A DNA stretch of 64,000 nt from Mactromeris polynyma (Eukaryota > Mollusca > Bivalvia > Venerida > Mactridae): positions 56,732,431 to 56,796,430 of the forward strand of contig JASFXZ010000002.1 of NCBI GenBank assembly GCA_032209605.1. Reading direction: 5' to 3'. Below the pieces are notes generated by a model, which did no database searches, had not been told where the DNA came from, and worked only from the letters and a program-made list of their open reading frames with translations. Within the stretch, counting starts at the first letter, position 1; the number at the start of each line of letters is the position of its first letter. Positions 46,695 through 57,800 of the stretch are shown in pieces. A program made the translations under genes and the position numbers.

Positions 46695-49600
46695 GTGTCA
46701 TTCATCCAAGTCCTTTATTCATCTATGCAAGAATGTGAATTTCCAATGGTAATGTACTTAAATATATCCACTTCCCGAGTATGCACCTCACAGTTTATTT
46801 GCAACTGCCTTACTTTACTTATATTTTCTCTTTATCCATCTTTGCTGATATTTTTTCAGACAATCAGCCTGTTCAAACTCCTCATGTCACTTTCTGAACT
46901 AGCTTTCTTTGATAATTACTGTTGTGGACATACTACTTGAATTATATGTTCTGTATGATACTATTTATAACCTGCCTGTAATGACACACACTGGGGCCGA
47001 CATGATATGTCGGATAATGCAGGTTGTGTAATGTAGCAGGTGTTCATTTTTAGCCGTTATTTCAGCGAATAATTTCGGCTTATAGATTGTGATAACAGGG
47101 TGGACAGATAAGCGGTTGGTTGGTCAGTCGGATGTTGTTATCAATTTTGCGTTAATGTAGCAGGTGTTCATTTTTAGCCGGATTTTCAGCGAACAATTTC
47201 GGCTTATAGATTGACTATAACCGGGCAGACAGACAGGTGTTCGGGACCATGTTGTTATAATTGTACTTATTTTGTCTTGAGAAACATTTATTTATGCCAG
47301 CAACTTGCTCATATCTTATCAGAATTTCTTCTTGATTTGCAGTTGCTGTTTTATTGGAAACTATGCTAGCAGACAAGGTAAAAGGGAGACACTTTATGAT
47401 GAACTTGGAGTTGACATTGGTGCCACAGACCGTGATATAAAGAAAGCATACTTAGAACTGTGTAAAAAGGTATTGATAATCATTCTGGTCTATATTAGTT
47501 TATAGAAGTTACCAAAGATAATTTAGTTTCTTACACATGCAATTTGATATGACCAGTGACCTTAAAGTAATTACTTATTAATTCATTGATGTAATGGACT
47601 ACTATAAAGCAAGTGTTTTGGCTGGTCATTTTTTTCTTCTGGTCACAAATGGCTATAAATTATGTAGTTCCAAACCACCGTATTTTTATTTCATAAAACA
47701 TCTCTGTAAGTTTGGTATTGACACATTATTAAACCCAAAGTAGTTTCTTTTGACTTCAAAATTTTACAGGGAATTTTCTTTGGCCTTAAGTAGAATTTCT
47801 GACTAATTGGAGAAAAAACAAGGAGTCATGTGCAGCCTACATGTACTTCAATAAAGTTGTTCATACGTGTATCACTACAGAGAGGAACCCATGTAGTAGT
47901 ATGTGCATGGAGCAAAGATATTGTAGAAACAAGTTGGGAGTTAAATTCAGTGAAATAAAAAATATTTTCATCCGCAAGATTGTCATTCCTAATCAAATAT
48001 ATGACAAAAAAATAAGTTTTTCTTGACATACATTAATTTCCTGATAATAATGTAATGCTGCATTCACTTAAAAATTTTCATTGTGTCAGAAATATTGAAA
48101 CGTAGATGTGCGATGCATATTACAGTTTTTACTTTTCTCAGTTTCATCTACTATAAATATTGTGTTAAGCCGTTTCATTTAGGGATAATTTATGTATACT
48201 TTAACACCGTCATATGTTCATTGTTTTTCAGTATCATCCAGATTCTGACGTAAAAGATAAATCTTTACATGCCAAATTTGTTAAAATCAATGCAGCATTT
48301 AGTGTGTTAAGTAAACAATCAGAAAGAAGACTTTATGACCAAGCTCTGAAAGCAGGACTTAACCCACAACCTGGTGAAGTGAACACTATGGAAAACTGGA
48401 ATCCTAATCATGCACAGTATTATTATCATCCTAGATTTTACCACGACCCGAAAATGAGGTAAGTTTTTCATTTTATGTGTTGAAGATTTAATACCCGCTG
48501 ATTTATCTCACCTTGTGAGCAGTATTCAGTATGCTGCTATGTAGGCAGTAGGTTCAAACCCTGGATAAGGCGTATGTTCTCCGTGTCAATTCGACTGAAT
48601 ATATCAAATCCAAATTATGATCTGATTCATGTGGGTAAATTGTGGGTTGCTTGTGAAATCTCACTTAAAGACCCCTTCAATAATAAGACCACCTCAAAAT
48701 TAAGAACACAAATTAAGTCCATTTTTACTGTTTTGCTCTTTACTCAATCTCAATATTAAGACAAACTCAGACCGAGGTTTTACTGTACATAAATTGTGGT
48801 ATACACTATGCAAATCATGTCACCCCTTGTACCTTGGTTATGTTGTATTTGCAGAGAGGCTGCAGCGAAAGCATGGGAAGCTGACTCGGGAATGTCCTTC
48901 TATGAATATTATCAGGAAAAGAACAAGTCGGACAAACACAAAGCGACTACTGAGGACAAAAAATTAGGTGTCTTATTAAGTACTATTCTTATGATTATTG
49001 GAGTTCTACTTGGAGTAAGAGTATACTTGTAAGTGTTTCATTCTCTATCTGTTTTGTTGTGTAAAGGTTATCATCTATTGACATGTAGGTATATATTCCC
49101 ATTTTAAATAAGCTTAGGATTAACAGGATTAACAGAATTATTTTAATAAATAAATAATATCTTTAAAACATGTTGGGTCAGTGTTGAGTAAGTACCTTCA
49201 AGGACATGTCCAATTGTCCATGTATGTTAATGAAAATTGTTTATTGTATAACTAGACACTTTAAGCAGAAAGAGCAATTATGAAACAGTATGGAAAGTTA
49301 AATGAAAGTTGAAACATGTATTTGTTAGGAAAAGTAAATACCTTAAATGGGACCTTAAGGTCACTAATACAGGTTTTGTAAGGCACATTTTCCCCAGTTT
49401 GAATGTTAAGTTTCCTAATAAATATGAAGAAAAAGTTTCCATTCAATTTAGACAAAATTTGAAAAAAATAGAAGCTTTTCTCTCACATGCAGTTTATGTA
49501 AGTAGCAATTGTTGATTAATTAATCACAACATCCTTACCTAAAATTTTGCTGTAGTTTCTACACTTTTCTCCCAATTTCTAAGTTTTAAGCGCTGAAATT

Positions 49601-50631
49601 ACCAATTTGAAGGGTATGGGTCATCTTCCCAAATGTGCCAAAATAAACCTTGTAATGTTAATTCTTTATTTGAAGGAGAGCTTTGACTGTTGTAGCAGAA
49701 AACAGACGTGAGGCTGCTGCATATAACAGACGAAACGATGAACTTGAAAAAAGTGGCAGGTAAGCCTATAAAATGACTGTACTTAGTAATATGGTGTACA
49801 ATAATATTTTTATGTAGTTACAAAGTTCATTAAGTATTGTTGAGTGAAGGTGCAATTCTCAAATCCTGTTTTCTGAGCCCAGGTTGATCATGATTGTATA
49901 CAAAATTCGTGCTACAGTGACTAGCCTTTCTTTATTGATTTAAGTCTTGCGTCACTATTTGAACTAAAGATGAATTACTGATACTGTAATGTTGTGTAAC
50001 TGTTTGGGACCCACAGATCTCTCTATATTTGTACACACGCCTGGTTTGCTCATTGGGAGAAATTTAGAAGTTACAGATTTACCGACAGTGAGTTAAATAA
50101 TGCCACCAAGTGTATGTGATGTGTGATGTTGAAGCAAGTTATGTTTCCTTTACCATCACCTAGCATTCATGTCTAGAAGTTGGCAAATTTTGAATGCTTA
50201 CTCAGTCGAACACCAAACAAATGGCTATATTTAACCCACAATGGTACCTAAGTGATATACGTAGCATTCAAACAAAATATCCCTGTACAAACAGACTGAT
50301 CATGTTACAGTCGGACCTTGTTTATTTTGCAACTTTGTATCCGAATACAGGGTATCATCCAAAATAAATATCAGGTCCTGAAATATCTTCTTATACACTG
50401 AAATATCTTCTTATACACTGATTGAAATGAGTTATTCGAAACCATGTATTATTCGAAATAAAATTTCATACCGATGAATTCAAATTAACTGGGTTAAACT
50501 GTTGTTATTATTTGTTTGTTTTCAGAGTTCTTGTTATGAACAAAATGCCTGACGATCATCCACTAAAAGCACACAAAGATCCTGTACCCGATGAAAATGA
50601 TTTTGAATTTCTCTATCATCAAGTAAAATGA
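46681..50631 (+). CDS. DNAJC4: DNAJC4-like J-domain membrane protein gene
   Basis: Exons: (46681-46694 tentative), 47343-47469, 48232-48458, 48855-49028, 49676-49759, 50526-50631; all junctions agree in phase. The protein has an N-terminal basic/Cys segment and a J domain (LYDELGVDIGATDRDIKKAY, then HPDSDV with H-P-D opening an exon, then INAAFSVLSKQSERRLYD). A post-J motif WNPNHAQYYYHPRFY resembles the WTPPNAQYW block I recall from vertebrate DNAJC4. One span (LGVLLSTILMIIGVLLGVRV), a basic helix and an acidic C-terminus complete about 230 residues, close to DNAJC4. By family it would present Hsp70 to a membrane, probably mitochondrial; that is inference. It lies head to head with the minus-strand paralogue. 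Confidence 0.82.
47034..47232 (+). repeat. 121-bp spaced direct repeat in the 5' intron
   Basis: Two copies of TAGCAGGTGTTCATTTTTAG followed by a TTTCAGCGAA, AATTTCGGCTTATAGATTG block, starting at about 47,034 and 47,155, with diverged spacers. Lies between the tentative first exon and the J-domain exon. Confidence 0.8.
47343..47469 (+). CDS. DNAJC4: DNAJC4-like exon: N-terminus and J helices I-II
   Basis: Acceptor GATTTGCAG, donor GTATTG, phase 2 to 0. Encodes CCFIGNYASRQGKRETLYDE, then the helix II region DRDIKKAYLELCKK. Confidence 0.82.
48232..48458 (+). CDS. DNAJC4: DNAJC4-like exon: H-P-D, J helix III and post-J motif
   Basis: Acceptor TTGTTTTTCAG, donor GTAAGT, phase 0 to 2. Starts Tyr-His-Pro-Asp; contains KINAAFSVLSKQSERRLYDQ and NWNPNHAQYYYHPRFY. 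Confidence 0.88.
48636..48786. mobile_element. Degenerate Tc1/mariner-type MITE
   Basis: Left AAATCTCACTTAAAGACCCC, right the inverse of CAGTAAAACCTCGGTCTGAG; related to 11,666-11,768. Intronic. Confidence 0.6.
48855..49028 (+). CDS. DNAJC4: DNAJC4-like exon: linker and transmembrane span
   Basis: Acceptor GTATTTGCAG, donor GTAAGT, phase 2 to 2, the same phases as the cassette exons of the paralogue. Encodes an amphipathic linker (REAAAKAWEADSGMSFYEYY) and one hydrophobic span. Confidence 0.85.
49676..49759 (+). CDS. DNAJC4: DNAJC4-like exon: basic post-membrane helix
   Basis: Acceptor TTTGAAG, donor GTAAGC, phase 2 to 2. Encodes RALTVVAENRREAAAYNRRN and DELEKSGR. Confidence 0.8.
50308..50505. 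mobile_element. ACAGTCGGACCTTG MITE, copy 1
   Basis: GTTACAGTCGGACCTTGTTT at the left and repeated TATTCGAAA blocks toward the right. Shares GATGAATTCAAATTAAC with the copy at 51,722. It lies in the last intron of the DNAJC4-like gene, immediately before the terminal exon. Confidence 0.55.
50526..50631 (+). CDS. DNAJC4: DNAJC4-like terminal exon
   Basis: Acceptor TTTGTTTTCAG, encoding VLVMNKMPDDHPLKAHKDPV and an acidic/aromatic end, then TGA. An AATAAA lies at 50,778-50,783. Confidence 0.8.
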
Positions 50632-50777
50632 AGGAATATAAACCCTTATACATATGGTAATATTTACTGCTAGAATGGTTGCATTACCTCAAGTATTTGG
50701 AAAACGTGTATACCAGAACTGGCAAAACTTGTTTTAAACAGTTTGTGACTTTAATATTACTGTATTATCAGCGTATG

Positions 50778-50783
50778 AATAAA
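50778..50783 (+). promoter_or_regulatory. Candidate polyadenylation signal of the DNAJC4-like gene
   Basis: AATAAA in ATGAATAAAACATTTG, 147 bp past the stop codon. The CAGGGGTTCC element starts 19 bp later. Confidence 0.5.
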
Positions 50784-50801
50784 ACATTTGAAGCTGAAAT
50801 A

Positions 50802-50992
50802 CAGGGCTTCCACCACATGCTCAATCTCGAGGCTCATTTTGACAATTTTAACCAGATTTTACCATTTTATAGCTAGATTACTTATAATTAGAGAAAAATT
50901 GACACTTCAACCAGAATCCTTACGGTGAAAATGTGGCTTTTTTGATATTCCAGGAGTCAAATGGTCATTTCTGGGGTCAAATAGAACCCCTG
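50802..50992. mobile_element. CAGGGGTTCC MITE in the 3' flank of the DNAJC4-like gene
   Basis: CAGGGCTTCCACCACATG at the left, GGTCAAATAGAACCCCTG at the right; internal ACTTATAATTAGAGAAAAATTG as in the 33,008 copy. Confidence 0.65.
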
Positions 50993-51721
50993 ACATAAAT
51001 TAAAAGCCAGTTGTACAGTATTCTATGCCTTGATCAGCTCTAGTAGGTAGCCAGCCATGTAGCTTTTGACTTAAAACTCCAGTCTGGCTACTAACGTTGC
51101 TAACATAGTCTCAAAATGTAATAAAATTGTACAATGTCGTGCGTATCAAATTAATTTCTTATTTATCAAACCTGGCTACCAACTTTTAGAAACTATCACA
51201 AGCCTAGCTTCACTGTCATGGACATTTATACATATAATTATGTTGTCATGGTTGCATAGTTTTACTGTAACTGAGATGTGAACTACCTGTGTACTAGAAT
51301 TTAAAGCGCATAATGCTTCAGGAATTCATACAACTTTTAGTATTGTAGTTATAAATTATTTTATTTTCTTTTTCAGATATTAGACAATAGTTATTCTGTG
51401 TTCATCGATGAAAACGTTGGAAAAGAATTTATATAAATATGTGTGTGATATTCTCTCTATTTTTATAAGTACAATAACTCTGAAGTATTGCCAGGAATGT
51501 TACAGAAGTGATAATTGATGTCACTTTTGTTAAAAGAAGAATGAAGAATTTATATTTGAACAAGCAACTGTTTTGTCTGCAGTGTAGGTGGATGACCACT
51601 GGAAAAATTACCAAAACCTGATATGAATATTGCAATGCATTGGTTCTGAAAACATCTGTATCTATCCAGCACAGGATGCGGATGTAATCCACTGTTAGCT
51701 GTGAATGAACATGTAAAATAT

Positions 51722-51905
51722 ATACAGTTGACCTAATGTATATGACAACCGTCTATCCAAATACTTGGTACATCCGAAATAAAGGTTAGGTACTGATGTT
51801 TCTTCTAGGCATGTCCAGTTGAATTGGGCTTTTCGAAACTATGTTTTATTCGAAATTATATTTTGGACCCGATGAATTCGAATGAACAAGGTCCGAATGT
51901 ATAAT
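51722..51905. mobile_element. ACAGTCGGACCTTG MITE, copy 2
   Basis: ATACAGTTGACCTAATGTAT at the left, and ATTCGAATGAACAAGGTCCGA at the right, near-inverse of the left end of copy 1. Confidence 0.55.
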
Positions 51906-52917
51906 AACTACGGTAGTCTGTCTTTTGATCCAGTCTGCTTGTATTAGATGGTGTGGATAGGAGATCTCATAGACATACTTTTAAAGGTATTTACTCAGCG
52001 ACTTTGTAATTATGAACTGAAGTATAAGTTTACAGTTTAGTGATGGTAAACCATAAGGGAGCAACTACTGGGTGCATTGTCTTTCAGTGTGAGCTTAGTC
52101 AGCTGATGTGGACGTATTTAGTTGTGTGAATATTCCATGCTGTATGTATGACTTGTGTAACTGTTGGACAAACATTTGTAAATTATTTCATACTGTATGC
52201 GCTTCATGCTATTTTGGCATTTCAGATTTTATATAAATCATACTATCCTTATGTCTTTGTACTTTTAGGTAAATAATTTGACCCCTAAGCACACATGTAG
52301 TTAAAATTTGTTAATGGGGTCGATTTTTGTAATAAAAATTTAGATTTAAACATCGTAATCAAGATTATAATTGTCAGTTATTTATGTTTTGTTAAATCAA
52401 AACCTTAATGGTTTCTGTTGTCAATTATAAAATGATATAATTGTATGTTTGTTTTCATGCTACTTAATATAGAAATGCCAAAATAGTGTGCTGCTCAAAC
52501 AGAAACCTGTATATAGGTAATATCAGTTTTGGTGGAGAATTGTGATGTTTGTATTTTATTAATGAATCTGTGATTCATGCCAGTAATTTTATGTTAATTT
52601 TATTGCTCTTTATAATTGAAAAAGTTTTAATTGTAAATTGCCTCTTATTTGGTCAAAAGATAATGTATGACCAGTTTGTATTTTTCTTCAAACGTGTTTC
52701 ATTGGTTATATCTGTTGTGTATGTTTGGTTATGTTCAATGTTGAATTGGTTTCATTTATCAAGGTTATTATTTCTATTGTAGAAATTTATTAAATGATAA
52801 GATTTTGTTTATTTTAATTATTTTGTGTGATTGAAATAGTTTTTCTGTTCTTGGAAACATTTTTAACTAATCTATGATTTACCATATTGTATTGTTTTAA
52901 AACGTTCACTTGGATTA

Positions 52918-53180
52918 TATGGCCTCTGTGGTCAGGTTATTATGGTCTCTGAATTCATATCACTTGCCCCTCACTGCCAAGGGTTGGAATCCCATCCAGG
53001 ATGTAGAATTTGTGAGGAAGCCATCCAGCTGGCTTACGGAAGGTTGGTGGTTCTATCTAGGTGTCCACCTGGGGTTGTCCTCGATGATAACAGCTGACGG
53101 GTTACTACATGGTCCTGGTTGTTTATATGACTTAAATCGTGTCGATTGTGCCCCTTTGGTGAGATTTCTGTCAAAGCTCT
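52918..53180 (+). repeat. tRNA-derived molluscan SINE with conserved central domain
   Basis: A tRNA-like head (GGCCTCTGTGGTCAGGTTAT, then GGGTTGGAATCCCATCC) is followed by GAGGAAGCCATCCAGCTGGC, TTACGGAAGGTTGGTGGTTC and CACCTGGGGTTGTCCTC, and ends with GACTTAAATCGTGTCGATTG. I recognise this arrangement from a SINE common in bivalve sequences. It also produces a spurious 90-codon frame. Confidence 0.8.
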
Positions 53181-53547
53181 GAACTGTTACCGAGGATGCA
53201 ACTGTTGTAAGTTTATGAAAATTCAGGGAAAAGAACTGTTCTCAGTTGTTTTATTATACGTGTATTTGTAATGTCCATTATGTGTTTTAATATTTCATTT
53301 TGTGATTGTTTCATGTTGGCAATAACAAGATATTTTTGTGATACAAAGTCTTATATTCATCTTCTGCAGGAATCTTAGTATTCTTTTAAAATGAATAAAA
53401 TGTTATGATATTGCATTATTTGAAATGTACACTGAGTTGTTAAAAAAAAAACTGTTGATAAATAAAATTGTTTACCCAATGATACTTACTTCTCAATAGA
53501 AAGAGTCAACTCTCATTGCTTTTTGTTGAGCCCCGCTTGCAGTGAGC

Positions 53548-53668
53548 TCAACAAAGTCTCCACACTGGGATGTGGATTCAACAAAGTCACCACACTGGGA
53601 TGTGGATTCAACAAAGTCACCACAATGGGATGTGGATTCAACAAAGTCGCCACAATGGGATGTGGATT
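53548..53668 (+). repeat. 30-bp tandem repeat, four copies
   Basis: Four units CAACAAAGTCACCACACTGG plus GATGTGGATT. Frames open on both strands; no gene. Confidence 0.93.
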
Positions 53669-54114
53669 TGTTAGTCCGGACCTTTACTTCTGTCATTTAT
53701 TTGAGAATTTTCAAATTATTTGTCACAAATGTTCATCATGATGAGACAGCATGTCACACACTAGGCTCAGGTCCGATGCTTTAAGGTCAAGGTCACACTT
53801 AAGAGGTCAAAGGTTAAACAAATGTTTTTAAAACGTCTTATCTGGAGTATTACACTGTCTTTTATTGGAGGATTTTCAAATTATTTGGTACAAATTTTCA
53901 CCATGATGAGGCAGTGTGTGGCATGCAACAACACTCATACCCGTAGCTCAAAGGTCAAGATCACACTTACTAACCCTATTCTCATCATCACCTCTTGACA
54001 ATAAGCAGACTTGACATGTTGCCCTTGGGCATCTAGTCTAAATATGTCTTTCTCTCATATATTGTCTTTGATGTTATAAATAAATACAAAACAACATTAC
54101 TGGAAGCATCACAA

Positions 54115-54120
54115 TTTATT
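54115..54120 (-). promoter_or_regulatory. Candidate polyadenylation signal of the SMOC-like gene
   Basis: AATAAA on the minus strand, about 420 bp past the stop at 54,538. Confidence 0.4.
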
Positions 54121-54537
54121 TACACAATTATGCACAACAAATGTGAAAATGTAGAAAATTAAGACCGAAGCATCTAGAATGTAAATATGTTGTTAGATTG
54201 TGATTTCATAAAGCTACTAATGAATGCAAGAAAAAATTGTTCTATACGTTCTATTACTTTCAGTTTTATATACAAACAAGTATTAGCAAATATAACAAAC
54301 ACTTATACTATCATTTTCTACGACAAGTAATTAGAATACTAAGTCTATTTGTTTTATCAAACTTCTACATTGAATTAATCACCACTGAATTTAGCAATAT
54401 ACATGTAGTACTATTATATAATTCCCTAGCTTCAGTGAACGAGTGTTTAGTTTGTCTGATTATTTATATTCCTTTGGTTTGGACTAAGTACACGGCAGAT
54501 TTCCTAAAAAGTTCATGATCAATATGTCGAAATTATG

Positions 54538-54812
54538 TTAAATTTCGAGAATATATCCAGCTTTGTGTCTGCGTTCATGTAGAGTTTGCAACTTCTGTCT
54601 ACTCGCTGGGAGTGTATACAGAGCAGTTATCCAACCCTGAAGATCCCTGCCAGTTCTCCGTCTTGCCATGTTTATATTATAAACAATCGGGTTTCTTTTG
54701 CATGAAAACTCCAAATGCAGAGGGTTAGAATAAAGCTGTTGAGAGAAATATTTCTCCATACAGTCAATGATTACACAGTTTGACAAGGTATTGCTGTGTC
54801 CGTTGTCTTCAT
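54538..54812 (-). CDS. SMOC: SMOC-like terminal exon with unusual C-terminus
   Basis: Acceptor TTGTGTCAG, phase 1, 90 residues to TAA. Encodes EDNGHSNTLSNCVIIDCMEK, a third Cys (FSCKRNP), and a basic tail rich in Arg and His (ARRRTGRDLQGWITALYTLP). No domain recognised; vertebrate SMOCs end in a shorter basic tail. Confidence 0.7.
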
Positions 54813-57800
54813 CTGACACAATGACAACAGTTTAAGTTTGCACAACACAACAGTTTGTAGTTCTATGCAGATTCTCATCAACACTTCATTGAAGGCTGTT
54901 TAAGATTACACAGACTGTAATGTCTACGATAATGTCATTATGTCTCTACCAAATACTTGTCAAATGGATTTTTACCTATTCTCTTAGGATTCGAAGGAAG
55001 ATTTATATTTATATTTCCTGAAATTGACAAAAGCATGTACATAAATGCCGACATTTTGGTTACCTGTATATTTTAAAATGCTGCGATGTAACATTGGCGT
55101 TAACAAGATGAAAATATATTTACTCAAACACCTAGTATGAATGTGAAATAAACACAGTAGATTCTCTTCCATTTCTGTTAAACACAGTGACCACCGTCCA
55201 CGGAAAAGTACGGTATCCACGGCATTTAATACCGACTTTTGATAACGAACAATTGAGTGTGTTTAGAAACCTATTCTTACCAGTCAATTGTTCGTTGATA
55301 AATATCTACACCATGCTCGGCTCCAGAGGGGGAGACCGGGGTCCAGACCCTCTGAGATTTTTAGCAAAAATATATTTTTCTCTTTAAAATCCTGTACTTA
55401 TAGGGGGTCCAACATTTTAAAGATCTTACTGTATTGTCCAAAAGTAACATGAAGTACTGTAATAAAGTATGAGTCCAAGCACAAAATGATAATCCTTTTT
55501 TTCCTTAATCTCGTGACTTACGCTCTCTAATCAGGACCTGGACCCACTGACGAAAATTGTTGGATCCAGGGGCGGATACAGGATTTGGTATAAGGGGGGG
55601 GGGGGGGTAACTTTTTAAATTCAATGAATTGGCAGCAACGGAGCTATATTTTCGTATTTATACTAGGACAAACATGTAAGGTTGGGGAATTTTACGGGAG
55701 GCGCGCGCTTGTACACTAAATGTACTTCAGACGATGACCATGGTGTTAAAAGCTAGAACATTTTGTTCCTGGTAAAGACATATACTTTTACTACATACTT
55801 GTAATTCCCATACAGTCGACCCATTCTTGACGAGACACTTTTTTATTACCATCTTCATCGCAATATCGCACAAACTTTCTGGCACATTTACGTGTTTCCT
55901 TCTTCTGTGCACTCTTCAACGTCTCCTTGAAGTTGTCTAATTCTGTATTTTCAAGATCCTGTCAGTATATGAGTATTCCTTGTACTATACTAGTGTATGT
56001 AGGCAATTAAATAGTCAATGACATTAACACCATTAACTGACTACTATAATTTGCCAAAATTGCTCAAAATAGTCAAGTTTATTGTAAAATTGCATATGTT
56101 TATCAAATCGATAGCTCAAATGATCAAATATGGCTACCAAGTTTTGAAAACTGGTGCCAACCTTCTTGTTATCTGTTTGAGGCCACTTACTGGCAATAAT
56201 TGCATTGAGATAATTTAGAGATGTCAGTGTATATAACATCTATGAACATACATACTATTAACGAATAAGGACTACTTCTAGTGTTTTTTTCTGAATAATT
56301 TAAAACGGCATTACACATTTTTTGTAAATAATGTATGTAAAAAGTTGTTTTGCATTTTATTTAGGAATGACATTCTTGCAGATAAAAATATTTTTTATTT
56401 CACTGAACTTGACATAATTTGCAATAGATAAATCAGACATTTAACTCTTAAATACTTCGAAGATACTTTGCTGTCACTGAATAAGTCTATGCATAAACTG
56501 TTCAGTGTGACCATTTCTGATATGAAAACACTTATGAAAAACTCACGTAATGAAAGCTTATGTGATTCCCTGTTTGAAATCAGAAAGATAAATTAAAACA
56601 TCCCCATTGGTCAAAATCCCTACTTTCGTATTGATGTAAGTGACGTCATTTCAATAAAACGCAACAAGTGATGTCATTAATTGTAAGCAAGAAACACTAT
56701 TTACTCCATATGGTCATTTCGGTTTCATATTGCCATATGCGGCACATATTGCTTACTGTCGGTACATGGTGACATCACATGCGACGTTTTCTGGAAATGA
56801 CGTCACTTAAAGAAGAAGTTGGAAATCGTATAGCGGTGCTCAAAATCAGTTTGGGCGGTTTGAAGCTACCGTATTGATATATCCATCTGTGAAGAGAGAA
56901 ATTATGTAATACCGCTTCAAACTATACCTGGTTGTAGTTAGCATCAAGTACTGTAAACTTCCATTCTACAGCTCGTTCATGAAGTGTTTTGTTCTGATCA
57001 AGGACAAGAATACTGAAAATATACATTTCATGAGTCAAAAGTTAGGCGTAACAAAAATGTTAGTTTCTGGTTCTCAGACCTAACTAAGAAGAAATAAAAG
57101 AACGTTTATATATATTGATATATTTGATAATTGATGTACATGTATTACAATGCACAAACTTACTAGTCTGTAACCACCTTGGTTTCCTTCTTGTGATTAT
57201 GTTAGTATCTTATATTTCTCACATAAGAAATGATATAGTTGGCTAGTGATAGCGCGACTATCGAAAATATTCGAAAAATCGTCTCTAAAAGACGTCCGTG
57301 ACAATCAATTATGAACTACAAGTACAAGAAGCGATTATAATCGGGGGAAGTGTTATTGCAATGTTGATATTATAAATATTCAAATCACAAAATTATAAAC
57401 CCTGATATTCTCAAATCTGAAATCTAGTCAAAACATGTACAAAACATCTAGTCAATAGAAATCAAATATTTATTGAATGATAAAATGTTTTTATGATATA
57501 AGAGTCATGTAAAACCCTATTGATGTTAAAAGTGGTTAAAAAGATAAATGAATTTGTATATATTAATTAAACTGTTAAAATTATACTTAGACTAAAAAGC
57601 TAAATATTTCGATTATTTCCGATTCAATTATCGATTACGAGTTTTCAAACTGATCCGATAATCGATTGCAAAATGTATCCGATTATCCATGACTATAAGT
57701 TGGCCATTCAGTATGCATAGAAGCAGTTGTCATGCCGTGCAGGTTTACAGACCATCGACTTTAACCAGGCTATGACGCAGTTATTATGTTATTTTCAGAA

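Noticed and set aside
46635..46940. 101-codon plus-strand frame with hydrophobic stretches
   Set aside because: It begins with TTG rather than ATG and has no motif; only the short ATG at 46,681 in another frame is kept as a tentative first exon.
52910..53182. 90-codon plus-strand frame
   Set aside because: Covers a tRNA-derived SINE and includes its conserved central domain.
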